Shown: positions 1 to 8,625 of the stretch, piece after piece
Layout: each line of letters begins with the position of its first letter
How positions within the stretch are numbered: the stretch's first letter is position 1
Origin: Catellatospora coxensis
Lineage (GTDB): Bacteria > Actinomycetota > Actinomycetes > Mycobacteriales > Micromonosporaceae
Reading direction: 5' to 3'
Length of the DNA: 63,250 nucleotides
Assembly: GCF_016862635.1 (NCBI RefSeq)
Contig: NZ_BONI01000058.1
Coordinates: forward strand, 1-63,250
Notes under the pieces: model-generated
The model's database searches: none
The model's input: the letters and a program-made list of their open reading frames with translations, nothing else
Told to the model about the DNA's origin: nothing
Position numbers and translations under genes: made by a program

Positions 1-32
1 GTGCCGCCGTCCACGACAGTGGCCGGCGGCAC
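1..32. terminator. Hairpin after the TetR gene
   Basis: The first nine bases (GTGCCGCCG) are perfectly complementary to positions 24-32 (CGGCGGCAC), leaving a 14-nt loop. It lies 15 bp beyond the stop codon of the leftward TetR gene, so it probably terminates that transcript. There is no clear T-tract, and the window edge hides what lies further out. Confidence 0.45.
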
Positions 33-46
33 GCGGCGCGCCTGGA

Positions 47-649
47 TCAGCCGGTCAGGCCCGCGATGATCGCGGACACCAGGCGCGGCACGTAGTCGGC
101 CGGCACCGGGTTGCGGGTGACCGCGAGGTGCCAGTAGACGGGGCCGACGATCAGGTCCACCGCCAGATCGGGATCGGTGTCGGCGGGCAGTTCGCCGCGC
201 TCGACGGCGCGGCCGATCAGCAGCGCCCCGATCTCGTGCTGGTTGCCACGCAGCGCCTGCTGCAGCTTCTCGCCGATCTGCGGGTTGCGGGCCGCCTCGG
301 CCAGCAGGTCCGGGATCACCTGCGACGCCAGCGGATGCCGCAGCGCCCGGGTCAGGATCTGCAGGAGGATCATGAGATCCCCCTGCAGCGTCCCCGTGTC
401 GGGCAGCGGCAGCTTCTGGCCCGCGAGGCCGGACACGATCTCCAGCACCATCTCGAGCTTGGAGCCCCACCGGCGGTACACGGCCGTCTTCGCCACACCG
501 GCGCGCCGGGCCACCGCCTCGATCGACAGCCGGCCGTAGCCGACCTGGGCGAGTTCCTCCACCACCGCGGCCTGGATCGCCTCGGTGATGTCCCCTCTCA
601 GCACGGCCGCCCCCGCGGGGACGCGCCTACTCTCTGCCAGCACGTGCAT
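47..649 (-). CDS. TetR/AcrR family transcriptional regulator
   Basis: A 200-residue protein of normal TetR length. Residues 20-65 form the helix-turn-helix domain, with the signature RRAGVAKTAVYRRWGSK, and the rest fits the TetR ligand-binding C-terminus with a PVYWHL segment. It is transcribed away from the polysaccharide ABC exporter that starts at 796, and a perfect 21-bp inverted repeat (661-681) lies just upstream of its start. That arrangement suggests autoregulation, and possibly control of the exporter operon. The ATG at 649 is used here; an in-frame GTG at 643 is an alternative. The ligand cannot be predicted. The family is certain; the target genes are inference. Confidence 0.93.
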   Translation of the reverse strand: MHVLAESRRVPAGAAVLRGDITEAIQAAVVEELAQVGYGRLSIEAVARRAGVAKTAVYRRWGSKLEMVLEIVSGLAGQKLPLPDTGTLQGDLMILLQILTRALRHPLASQVIPDLLAEAARNPQIGEKLQQALRGNQHEIGALLIGRAVERGELPADTDPDLAVDLIVGPVYWHLAVTRNPVPADYVPRLVSAIIAGLTG

Positions 650-660
650 ACGATAGCGCA

Positions 661-681
661 GCGACGCAACGGTTGCGTCGC
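661..681. promoter_or_regulatory. Perfect inverted repeat, probable TetR operator
   Basis: GCGACGCAAC, one G, then GTTGCGTCGC: ten-base arms with no mismatch around position 671. It lies 12 bp upstream of the TetR start codon and 115 bp upstream of the divergent ABC permease gene. Size, symmetry and position are typical for the operator of a neighbouring TetR repressor. Binding is inferred. Confidence 0.72.
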
Positions 682-795
682 GACGCGCGGCCGACTAGCA
701 TCACGTTTACGTCGATACGGTGGCGTCTCTTCCTTTGCGTCGGCTACCGTGTGTGACCGCCACTCATCCCCAGTCTGGAGATCGGAGCCCGTACC

Positions 796-1695
796 ATGGC
801 AGAAGCTGTGGTGACAGAGCCTTATCCCACCGTCGCACCGGCCCAGCTCGCGGCCCGTTACGGCCTGCGTGCCGCGGGTGAGCGGCCGGGCATCCGCGAG
901 TACATCCGCTCGCTGTGGGCCTACCGGCACTTCATCGTCGCGTTCGCGAACGCACGCAACGTCGCGACGCTGACCACTGCACGGCTCGGGCAGCTCTGGC
1001 ACGTACTGACCCCGCTCACCAACGCCGCGGTCTACTACCTCATCTTCGGCGTGATCCTGGGCACCAGCGACCGCATCGAGAACTTCGTCGCCTACCTGTG
1101 CTGCGGCATCTTCATCTTCGGCTACACGTCGGCGGTGGCTTCGGCCGGAACGGTGTCCATCACCGCCAACCTGAACATGATCCGGGCGCTGCAGTTCCCC
1201 CGGGCCAGCCTGCCGCTGTCGGTCACCATCACCCAGCTGCAGCAGCTGCTGGCCTCGATGGCCGTGCTGATCGCGATCGTGCTGGTCACCGGCGAGCCGC
1301 CGCGGCTGGCCTGGCTCACCCTGATCCCGCTGCTGCTGCTGCAGACCGTCTTCAGCGGCGGCCTGGCCATGCTGCTGGGCCGGCTGGGCTCGAAGATCGT
1401 CGACCTGAAGCAGATCATGCCGTTCGTGCTGCGCACCTGGCTCTACGGCTCGGGCGTGTTCTACAGCCTGACCACCGCGACCGACAACATGCCGACCTGG
1501 GCCTCCACCCTGCTGCACCTCAACCCGATGTTGGTCTTCATCGAGCTGGCCCGCGAGGCGCTGATCACGACCACCCCGCCGTCCCACTTCTCGGTCGAGT
1601 CGATGTGGCTCGTCGCCCTCGGCTGGGCGATCGTGATGGGCGCGCTCGGTTTCTTCTACTTCTGGCGTGGCGAGAAGGAGTACGGCCGTGGCTGA
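796..1695 (+). CDS. ABC-2 type polysaccharide export permease (Wzm/TagG-like)
   Basis: A 299-residue inner-membrane protein with about six hydrophobic helices, for example VYYLIFGVILG and the C-terminal MGALGFFYFWRGEKEYGRG. Wzm/TagG permeases move undecaprenyl-linked polysaccharides or teichoic acids across the membrane with a cognate ATPase. That ATPase gene follows directly and overlaps this one by 8 bp, so the two form one transporter. The ATG at 796 has a CGGAG ribosome-binding site eight bases upstream. Downstream sugar-modifying and glycosyltransferase genes support an exported surface glycan as substrate, but its identity is unknown. Confidence 0.92.
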   Translation: MAEAVVTEPYPTVAPAQLAARYGLRAAGERPGIREYIRSLWAYRHFIVAFANARNVATLTTARLGQLWHVLTPLTNAAVYYLIFGVILGTSDRIENFVAYLCCGIFIFGYTSAVASAGTVSITANLNMIRALQFPRASLPLSVTITQLQQLLASMAVLIAIVLVTGEPPRLAWLTLIPLLLLQTVFSGGLAMLLGRLGSKIVDLKQIMPFVLRTWLYGSGVFYSLTTATDNMPTWASTLLHLNPMLVFIELAREALITTTPPSHFSVESMWLVALGWAIVMGALGFFYFWRGEKEYGRG

Positions 1696-2455
1696 GACCA
1701 GGATCCCCACCGTCGTCGTGGACGACGTGCACATCGTCTACCGGGTGCACGGCGCGGCGAAGGACAACTCCCCGCTGGGCGCGCTGCGCCGGATCGCCTC
1801 GCGCGGTCCGTCGGCGACCGTGCGCGAGGTGCACGCGGTCAAGGGCGTCAGCTTCGTCGCCCACGAGGGCGAGGCCGTCGGCCTGATCGGCACCAACGGC
1901 TCGGGCAAGTCCACCCTGCTGCGGGCGATCGCCGGGCTGCTGCCCGCGACCAAGGGCGCGGTCTACACCAAGGGCCAGCCCTCGCTGCTCGGCGTGAACG
2001 CGGCGATGATGGCCGACCTGTCCGGCGAGCGCAACGTGGTGCTGGGCTGCCTGGCGATGGGCATGCCCAAGGGCGAGGTGCGCACCAAGACGCAGGAGAT
2101 CATCGACTTCTCCGGCATCAACGAGCGCGGCGACTTCAGCTCGCTGCCGATGCGCACGTACTCCTCGGGCATGGGCGCCCGCCTGCGGTTCTCGATCGCG
2201 GCGGCCAAGAAGCACGAGGTGCTGCTCATCGACGAGGCGCTGGCCACCGGTGACGCCAAGTTCCGCAAGCGCAGCGAGGACCGCGTCCGCGAGCTGCGGG
2301 CCGGCGCGGGTACGGTCTTCCTGGTCAGCCACTCCCTCAGCTCCGTTCGCGACACCTGCGAGCGGACGATCTGGCTGGAGTCGGGCGTGATCCGGATGGA
2401 CGGGCCGACCGACGAGGTCCTCGCCGCATATGAGGAATTCAGCACCGCCAAATGA
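1688..2455 (+). CDS. Polysaccharide ABC transporter ATP-binding protein (Wzt/TagH-like)
   Basis: A 255-residue ATPase with Walker A (GTNGSGKST), a degenerate signature typical of Wzt/TagH proteins (YSSGMGARLRF), Walker B (VLLIDEALATGD) and the H-loop SHSLSS. It lacks the extra C-terminal glycan-binding domain of some Wzt proteins, so it resembles TagH. The GTG at 1688 is chosen because GAGAAGGAG lies seven bases upstream; a longer frame from 1667 adds seven unlikely residues. It overlaps the permease gene by 8 bp, so translation is probably coupled. It energises export of the polymer made by the neighbouring genes. Confidence 0.93.
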   Translation: MAETRIPTVVVDDVHIVYRVHGAAKDNSPLGALRRIASRGPSATVREVHAVKGVSFVAHEGEAVGLIGTNGSGKSTLLRAIAGLLPATKGAVYTKGQPSLLGVNAAMMADLSGERNVVLGCLAMGMPKGEVRTKTQEIIDFSGINERGDFSSLPMRTYSSGMGARLRFSIAAAKKHEVLLIDEALATGDAKFRKRSEDRVRELRAGAGTVFLVSHSLSSVRDTCERTIWLESGVIRMDGPTDEVLAAYEEFSTAK

Positions 2456-2537
2456 GTCTCACCAGCGACTATAGAATCGGATTCGCCATCGGTACGGGTC
2501 CGTTGAACAGCACGGCAAAGGAAACGAGGAGGACCCC

Positions 2538-3644
2538 TTGAACGGAAAGCCCATCCCCCCGGCACGACCGGTGATCGGTGAGGCCGAGATCGAAGCCGCC
2601 GTGCGCGTCCTGCGCAGCGGCATGGTCGTACAGGGCCCGGAGGTCAAGGCGTTCGAGGACGAGTTCTCGACCCTGGTGGACGGCCGGCACAGCGTCGCGG
2701 TGAACTCGGGCACGTCCGCCCTGCACCTGGCGCTGATCGCGATGGGCGTCGGCCCCGGTGACGAGGTCATCGTGCCGTCGTTCTCCTTCGCCGCCTCCGC
2801 CAACGCGGTCCGCCTGGTCGGCGCCGAGCCGGTCTTCGCCGACATCGAGCCGGGCAGCTTCTGCCTGGACCCCGACGCCGCCGCCGCCGCGATCACCCCG
2901 CGCACCGTGGCGATCATGCCGGTGCACCTCTACGGCCACCCCGCCGCGATGGACCGGATCATGGCGCTCGCCGAGCGGCACGGCCTGGCCGTCCTGGAGG
3001 ACGCCTGCCAGGCGCACGGCGCCGCGCTCAACGGCACCCCGGTGGGCGCGTTCGGCATCGCCGGCACGTTCAGCTTCTACCCCACCAAGAACATGCACTC
3101 GCTCGAAGGCGGCATGATCACCACCGCCGACGCCGAGTTCGCCCGCACCCTGCGCCTGCTGCGCAACCAGGGCATGGAGCAGCGCTACGCCAACGAGATC
3201 GTCGGCGCGAACATGCGGCTCACCGACGTCGCCGCGGCGGTCGGCCGGGAGCAGTTCAAGCAGCTCCCGCAGTGGACCGAGCAGCGCCAGGCCAACGCCA
3301 AGTTCCTCGACTCGCGGATCACCGCCGTGGTGACCCCGCCGGTCTCGGACAACGCCAAGCACGTGTACCACCAGTACACGGTCCGGGTGCAGGGCGGTAA
3401 CCGCGACGCGGTGCAGCAGGGCCTGACCGAGAAGGGCATCGGCAGCGCGGTGTACTACCCGACGCCGATCCACCGCCTCAAGCCGTACCTGACCGCCGAG
3501 GGCAAGGTCAACCCGGCGTGGGACCTGCCGGAGACCGAGAAGGCCGCCGCCGAGGTGCTGTCGCTGCCGGTCTTCCCGTCGCTGACGGCGGAGGAGCTGG
3601 AGTACATCGCCGACGGCGTGAACACCGTGGCGGGCAAGCTGTGA
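2538..3644 (+). CDS. DegT/DnrJ/EryC1/StrS family sugar aminotransferase
   Basis: A 368-residue PLP-dependent aminotransferase that converts keto-sugar nucleotides to amino sugars. The PLP-binding lysine is K184 in FSFYPTKN, the aspartate that contacts the PLP ring is in LEDACQAHGA, and the N-terminal substrate loop reads NSGTSALHLAL. The TTG start at 2538 is set by GAGGAGG six bases upstream. Its stop overlaps the start of the next oxidoreductase gene by four bases. With that oxidoreductase and the dehydrogenase at 10296 it resembles the WbpE step of 2,3-diamino-uronic acid synthesis. The exact substrate is inferred. Confidence 0.92.
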   Translation: MNGKPIPPARPVIGEAEIEAAVRVLRSGMVVQGPEVKAFEDEFSTLVDGRHSVAVNSGTSALHLALIAMGVGPGDEVIVPSFSFAASANAVRLVGAEPVFADIEPGSFCLDPDAAAAAITPRTVAIMPVHLYGHPAAMDRIMALAERHGLAVLEDACQAHGAALNGTPVGAFGIAGTFSFYPTKNMHSLEGGMITTADAEFARTLRLLRNQGMEQRYANEIVGANMRLTDVAAAVGREQFKQLPQWTEQRQANAKFLDSRITAVVTPPVSDNAKHVYHQYTVRVQGGNRDAVQQGLTEKGIGSAVYYPTPIHRLKPYLTAEGKVNPAWDLPETEKAAAEVLSLPVFPSLTAEELEYIADGVNTVAGKL

Positions 3645-4645
3645 GCACCGAACGCAAGCTGCGCGCCGGCCTCATCGGGCTCGGCGCGATGGGCCGCAAC
3701 CACGCCCGCGTGCTGTCCAACCTGGCCGGCGTCGAGCTGGTCGCGGTCGTCGACCCGATGGGCGACAGCACCGGCACGCTCCGGGTGCCCGTGGTCCCCA
3801 CGGTCGCCGAGCTCATCGCGCTGGGCATCGACTACGCGGTGATCGCCTGCCCGACCGCGCTGCACGAGGAGGTCGGCCTGGAGCTGGCCGCCAACGGCAT
3901 CTGCGCGCTGATCGAGAAGCCGCTGGCTCCGTCGATCGAGGGCGCCCGCCGGCTGGTCGACGCGTTCGAGAAGGCCGGCCTGGTCGCGGGCGTCGGGCAC
4001 ATCGAGCGCTACAACCCGGCGCTGCAGAACCTGCGGTCCCGGCTGGAGGCGGGCGACCTGGGCGAGGTCTTCCAGGTGGTCACCCGCCGGCAGGGCCCGT
4101 TCCCGCACCGCATCGCCGACGTCGGCGTGGTGATGGACCTGGCCACCCACGACATCGACCTGACCAGCTGGGTCACCGGCCAGTCGTATGTCTCGGTGTC
4201 GGCGCACACGGTGTTCCGCAGCGGCCGCCCGCACGAGGACATGGTCGCCGCGGTGGGGCAGCTCAGCGACGGTTCCATGGTCAACCACCTGGTGAACTGG
4301 CTGAGCCCGCTCAAGGAGCGGTCCACGGTGATCACCGGCGAGAAGGGCTGCTTCGTCGCCGACACGCTCACCGCGGACCTGACGTTCTACGCCAACGGCG
4401 CGATCACCACCGAGTGGGAGGCGCTGCGCTCGTTCCGCGGCGTGGCCGAAGGTGACATGATCCGGTTCGCCATCCCGAAGCGGGAGCCGCTGCTCGTCGA
4501 GCACGAGCGCTTCCGTGACGCGGTGGAGGGCAAGCCCAGCGACATCGTGACGCTGCGGCAGGGCCTGCGTACGGTCGAGGTGGCCTCGGCGGTGCTGCAG
4601 TCGGCGAAGACCAGGTCAACGGTCGCACTTCCGGAGAATATGTAA
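3641..4645 (+). CDS. Gfo/Idh/MocA family sugar oxidoreductase
   Basis: A 334-residue NAD(P)-dependent dehydrogenase. The N-terminal Rossmann motif is GLIGLGAMGRNHARVL, and the EKPLAPS motif that follows the nucleotide-binding fold is typical of the family; the catalytic domain has GHIERYNPA. The GTG at 3641 overlaps the aminotransferase stop (GTGA), which implies translational coupling; the longer frame from 3518 is antisense-like. In WbpB-type pathways such an enzyme oxidises a UDP-uronic acid at C3 to give the ketone substrate of the aminotransferase. The pairing supports that role here, but it is inference. Confidence 0.92.
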   Translation: MSTERKLRAGLIGLGAMGRNHARVLSNLAGVELVAVVDPMGDSTGTLRVPVVPTVAELIALGIDYAVIACPTALHEEVGLELAANGICALIEKPLAPSIEGARRLVDAFEKAGLVAGVGHIERYNPALQNLRSRLEAGDLGEVFQVVTRRQGPFPHRIADVGVVMDLATHDIDLTSWVTGQSYVSVSAHTVFRSGRPHEDMVAAVGQLSDGSMVNHLVNWLSPLKERSTVITGEKGCFVADTLTADLTFYANGAITTEWEALRSFRGVAEGDMIRFAIPKREPLLVEHERFRDAVEGKPSDIVTLRQGLRTVEVASAVLQSAKTRSTVALPENM

Positions 4646-4681
4646 CCGGTGGCAAACTCCACTGGCTGAGACGACAGTGAC

Positions 4682-4735
4682 GCCGATGGCCCACCAGCGA
4701 ACCGCCCGTCCGGGCTGCGTTGGCGGGCCATCGGC
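4682..4735. terminator. Hairpin between the sugar-modifying genes and the double glycosyltransferase
   Basis: GCCGATGGCCC (4682-4692) pairs perfectly with GGGCCATCGGC (4725-4735), followed by TTGATGATTT. The loop can form further short stems. It may end or attenuate the upstream operon 30 bp before the next start codon. Confidence 0.5.
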
Positions 4736-4764
4736 TTGATGATTTCCTGCTCACGGAGGACCGA

Positions 4765-7263
4765 ATGACATCCCAGGTCAGGCAGCCGCGGCTGGTCGTG
4801 GTCGTCGCCAACGACATCAGAGGAGATTCGCGGGTCCAGAAGACGGCAATCGCCGCGGCACGGGACGGCTGGGACGTCACGGTGGTGGGTAGCACCGATG
4901 CCCACGTCCTCGAGAAGACGACCATGGGCCAGCTGAAGGTGATCCGCGTACCGGCGGCCAAGCCGAAGTCGCAGAGCCGTCTGGGCCGCACCGCGGACCG
5001 GATCGCCCAGACCGGCAAGGATGCCGACAACCGGTCCCGCGCGAAGGGCATCGGCCGCGTCGGCGACCTGGGCATGCGCTTCGCCCGCCGCGTCGTGGGC
5101 AAGGTGCGCCACGAGGTCCGCGAGCTGCGCGCGCGCCGCACCTCCCGGGTCGCGCCGTCCGGCGACTGGCGCCGCGATTGGCCCCAGCTGGCATCGCTCG
5201 ACAAGACGTTCGGGCCGGTGATCGACGAACTCGAGCCGGACCTGATCCATGCGAACGACATCGCGACCATCGTCATCGCCGCGCACTGCGCCGAGCGGCT
5301 GAGGGCCCGCGGGCTGGCCTGCTCATGGATCTACGACGCCCACGAGTACATCCGCGGCGTGCAGTGGCCGACCCGCCAGCAGGCCAGCGCATACACCAGT
5401 GCCGAGCGCGAGTTCATCTCCGCGGCCGACGCCGTGGTGACGGTCTCGACGCAGCTGGCGCAGATGCTGCGCGACGATTACCGGCTCCCGACCAGCCCCG
5501 TGGTCGTGGGCAACTCGCCGGTACGCGAGATCATCGCCCCGACCAGCGAGAAGAGCCTGTCCGTCCGCGCGCTGTGCAACCTCGCCGACGACGTTCCACT
5601 CATGGTGTACGCCGGCTGGCTGGGCAAGGAACGCGGCCTGGACACCGTCGTCGCCGCGATGCCGAAGCTGCCCGGCTACCACCTCGCGCTGGTGGTGGGC
5701 CGGTCCAACCCGCTGCTCAAGCAGCTGCTCCTGCAGGCCGAGACACTGGGTGTGCGGGACCGCATCCACCTGCTGCCCTACGTGCCGCAGCACGAGGTGG
5801 CCGCCTACCTGCACTCGGCCGACCTCGGGGTGATCCCGTTCCGGCGGGTGCCCAACACCGAGATCTCGCTGCCCACGAAGATCTCGGAGTACCTGCACGC
5901 CCGCCTGCCGCTGGTCACCAGCGACGTCAAGGTGGTCCGCGCCTTCGTCGAGGAGCACGGCATCGGCGAGGTGTTCCCGGCCGAGGACGTCGACGCCTTC
6001 GCGGTGGCCGCCGAGAAGGCTTACCAGCAGCGTGCGGTGCTCTCCGCAGGGATCACCGAGGAGATCCTCGACGACCTGTCCTGGGAGCACCAGAGCAAGG
6101 CGCTGCTGGCCCTGTACCGGAGCCTGTCGGCGCGGGTGCCCGCCGTGCCCGCCGACATCCCGTGGGACGTGCAGGAGGATCCGCCGCCGGTGGACCCGCT
6201 GCTGGTCGGCGACTGGCGGGAGATCGGGGACACCAGGGTCCGGCTGGGTCTCGGCCCGGCCAACTACGCCGGGCAGGGCGCGGCCTTCGCCAAGGCGATC
6301 TGCCGGGAAATGGTCGACGTCTCGGCCGAGGTCGTGATGATCCGCCAGCCGGAGTCGTTCGGCTTCCCGGCCAACGTCTACATCGACGTGAATCGCCTGG
6401 CCGACTTCAACGTGCAGTCGCAGCAGATCCACCGCGTGCTCGGCCGCTACACGCACGTGCTGGTCGACGCGTTCATGCCGGTCTTCGGACACCTCAACGG
6501 CACCACCATCGAGGGCGACCTCGCCATGCTCGGCCGCGCCGGGGTCCAGGTGGCCATCCTCGCCCACGGCAGCGAGATCCGCGACCCGCGCCGGCACCTG
6601 AAGAACCACGAGTTCTCGCTGTTCCGCGACGCGCCGGTGGGCATCGCCGCCCAGCTCGCCAAACGCGCCGAGCGCAACCGGAAGATCGCCGAGTCGTGCG
6701 GGCTGCCGCTGTTCGTCACCACACCCGACCTGGTCGAAGATCTCCCGACGGCGACCTGGGCGCCGCTGGTCATCAACATCGACCTGTGGGCTTGCGACCG
6801 GCCGGTGATGGAGCGCAAGCGGCCCATCGTGATGCATGCCCCTTCCAAGCGCTGGACCAAGGGCACGGACCGGATCCTGCCCAGCCTCACCCGGCTGCAC
6901 AAACGAGGCGTCATCGACCTGCGGCTCGCCGAGGGCATCCCCTGGGAGCAGATGAAGGACCTGGTCAAGGAGTCCGACATCGTGCTCGACCAGTTCACCA
7001 CGGGCGCCTACGGCACGCTCGGCTGCGAGGCGATGGCCGCCGGCAAGCCGGTGGTCGCGTACATCAGCGAGCAGGTGTCCCAGGCGGTGGGCCCTGACCT
7101 GCCGATCGTCTCGGCCAACCCGAACAACCTGATCAGCGTGCTGGAGTCGATGCTGAACGACCGGGCCGGCACGGCTCGGATCGGCGCGGCCTCGGCCCGG
7201 TTCGCGCGGGAGTTCCACGACGGGCGGCGCACCGCCGCCGCGCTGGCGACCTTCCTGCGCTAA
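4765..7263 (+). CDS. Tandem glycosyltransferase with two GT-B modules
   Basis: An 832-residue cytoplasmic protein, about twice the usual GT4 length. The N-terminal half (about residues 1-460) begins with the GDSRVQK signature shared with the gene at 8626 and carries SLPTKISEYLHARLPLV, the nucleotide-sugar donor region. The C-terminal half (about 480-832) is a second glycosyltransferase-like module with AHGSEIRDP, MHAPSKRWTKGTD and GTLGCEAMAAGKPVVAY. The ATG at 4765 has GGAGGA five bases upstream. It probably adds two sugars to the lipid-linked polymer. The two modules are only distantly alike, so this looks like a fusion of different enzymes. Sugars are unknown. Confidence 0.85.
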   Translation: MTSQVRQPRLVVVVANDIRGDSRVQKTAIAAARDGWDVTVVGSTDAHVLEKTTMGQLKVIRVPAAKPKSQSRLGRTADRIAQTGKDADNRSRAKGIGRVGDLGMRFARRVVGKVRHEVRELRARRTSRVAPSGDWRRDWPQLASLDKTFGPVIDELEPDLIHANDIATIVIAAHCAERLRARGLACSWIYDAHEYIRGVQWPTRQQASAYTSAEREFISAADAVVTVSTQLAQMLRDDYRLPTSPVVVGNSPVREIIAPTSEKSLSVRALCNLADDVPLMVYAGWLGKERGLDTVVAAMPKLPGYHLALVVGRSNPLLKQLLLQAETLGVRDRIHLLPYVPQHEVAAYLHSADLGVIPFRRVPNTEISLPTKISEYLHARLPLVTSDVKVVRAFVEEHGIGEVFPAEDVDAFAVAAEKAYQQRAVLSAGITEEILDDLSWEHQSKALLALYRSLSARVPAVPADIPWDVQEDPPPVDPLLVGDWREIGDTRVRLGLGPANYAGQGAAFAKAICREMVDVSAEVVMIRQPESFGFPANVYIDVNRLADFNVQSQQIHRVLGRYTHVLVDAFMPVFGHLNGTTIEGDLAMLGRAGVQVAILAHGSEIRDPRRHLKNHEFSLFRDAPVGIAAQLAKRAERNRKIAESCGLPLFVTTPDLVEDLPTATWAPLVINIDLWACDRPVMERKRPIVMHAPSKRWTKGTDRILPSLTRLHKRGVIDLRLAEGIPWEQMKDLVKESDIVLDQFTTGAYGTLGCEAMAAGKPVVAYISEQVSQAVGPDLPIVSANPNNLISVLESMLNDRAGTARIGAASARFAREFHDGRRTAAALATFLR

Positions 7264-7272
7264 CTCTCCGAT

Positions 7273-7323
7273 GGAAACGGCGCGGCCCGGTGGCACTTCT
7301 GCCCCGGGCCGCGCCGCGTTTCC
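7273..7323. terminator. Bidirectional terminator hairpin
   Basis: GGAAACGGCGCGGCCCGG (7273-7290) pairs with CCGGGCCGCGCCGCGTTTCC (7304-7323) with a two-base bulge. It sits between the convergent glycosyltransferase and acyltransferase genes and probably serves both. Confidence 0.75.
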
Positions 7324-7335
7324 ACTGAACCGCGC

Positions 7336-8445
7336 TCACACCACCGTGCGCAGGTACGGCACCTTCCCGGCCAGGTGCGACAGCACGAACGAGACCGCCA
7401 CCACCACCGCGTACGCCCCGGCCGTCAACGCCAGCGACGTGCCCTGCCCGACCTCCGGCACCAGCAGCTGCACGACCCTGAGCACGAGCAGGTGCACGAG
7501 GAAGACGCCGAACGTCGCGTCGGAGAGCTTGCGGAGCCGGTCGCCCGCGCGCTCGGACAGCGTCCAGCGCGCGCCCAGGCTCACGGCGATGACGAACAGC
7601 AGGCCGGAGACGATCGTGGTGACCAGGCCGCTGGCGTTGACCGGCAGCAGGGCCTGCAGCCACGGGTACTCGGGGCGGATGCCGTACTGCCAGACGACCT
7701 CGGCCTGCAGCACCAGGGCCACCACCGCGGCCAGCGCGATGCCGCGCCGGCTCAGCAGCACGTTGCGCAGCGCCCAGCCGGCCAGGAAGAAGCCGACGTA
7801 GGGGAACCAGCGGTTCCAGGCACCCAGCGAGATGCCCCGGCTCTGGTTGAGCAGCTGGGTCACCCCGGGGATCATGTACGCCACCACGGTCCAGAACACG
7901 GCCACGCCCGCGGTGATCCGCGCCCGGCGGTCGCCGCCGTCCTTGAGGAACGCGGCCAGCACCGGCGCGATCACGTACAGCCCGGCGATCAGCCAGAGGA
8001 AGTAGAGCGCGGTGTAGACCTTGCCGTCGATGACGTTGATGGCCAGCCGGCCCAGGCCGGGGCGCTCGCCCTGGATCATCATGCGCACCAGCACCAGGTA
8101 GACCAGGTGCCAGAACACCAGCGCCGGCAGGATCCGGGCGAACCGCTTGCGGTAGAAGTGGGCCGGTCCGGCGGCGTGCGCCCGGGGGGCGAGGACGAGC
8201 GCCCCGCTGATCATGATGAAGACCGGCACACACCAGACGGCCCCCATGTCGATGGCGGTCGCGATCCACCACGGCAGGGTGCCGCGCAGATCGTCGTTGC
8301 CGACCATCAGGCCGAAGACGTGGATCGCCACGACGCCGAGGATGGCGGCGACGCGCAGGGCGTCGAGACCGTGGTTCCGAGTGGCCACACGCTCCACCGG
8401 CGCGGGGGTGGCGACCGGCGAGGCATCGACGAGGGGAGTTTGCAC
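7336..8445 (-). CDS. Acyltransferase 3 family membrane protein
   Basis: A 369-residue polytopic membrane protein with about ten hydrophobic helices. The family hallmark near the N-terminus, GLDALRVAAILGVVAIHVF, holds the conserved arginine and histidine. Such enzymes O-acylate surface polysaccharides. It lies within the polysaccharide locus on the opposite strand, divergent from the glycosyltransferase at 8626, so a role in decorating the same polymer is likely. The start is a GTG at 8445. The acyl group (acetyl, succinyl or other) cannot be read from sequence. Confidence 0.9.
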   Translation of the reverse strand: MQTPLVDASPVATPAPVERVATRNHGLDALRVAAILGVVAIHVFGLMVGNDDLRGTLPWWIATAIDMGAVWCVPVFIMISGALVLAPRAHAAGPAHFYRKRFARILPALVFWHLVYLVLVRMMIQGERPGLGRLAINVIDGKVYTALYFLWLIAGLYVIAPVLAAFLKDGGDRRARITAGVAVFWTVVAYMIPGVTQLLNQSRGISLGAWNRWFPYVGFFLAGWALRNVLLSRRGIALAAVVALVLQAEVVWQYGIRPEYPWLQALLPVNASGLVTTIVSGLLFVIAVSLGARWTLSERAGDRLRKLSDATFGVFLVHLLVLRVVQLLVPEVGQGTSLALTAGAYAVVVAVSFVLSHLAGKVPYLRTVV

Positions 8446-8625
8446 CGGTGCATCCTATGGGCCGGTGCGCCGGGCGACCAGAGATGTCGATCACGAAAAA
8501 CCGGACTGTACCGGCATTCCGCCCGCCTGGGCAGCCCTGATCCACTCGCACCCGTGCTGGCCGGAAGGGCGGTTACCCTACACTCGTCAGCGGCCTGTAG
8601 GCGATGCGGTGTGGCGAGGGCGATC

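Noticed and set aside
7375-8625. Long plus-strand reading frame upstream of the glycosyltransferase at 8626
   Set aside because: It is antisense to the acyltransferase gene, His/Arg/Gln-rich and without any motif; typical GC-rich shadow.
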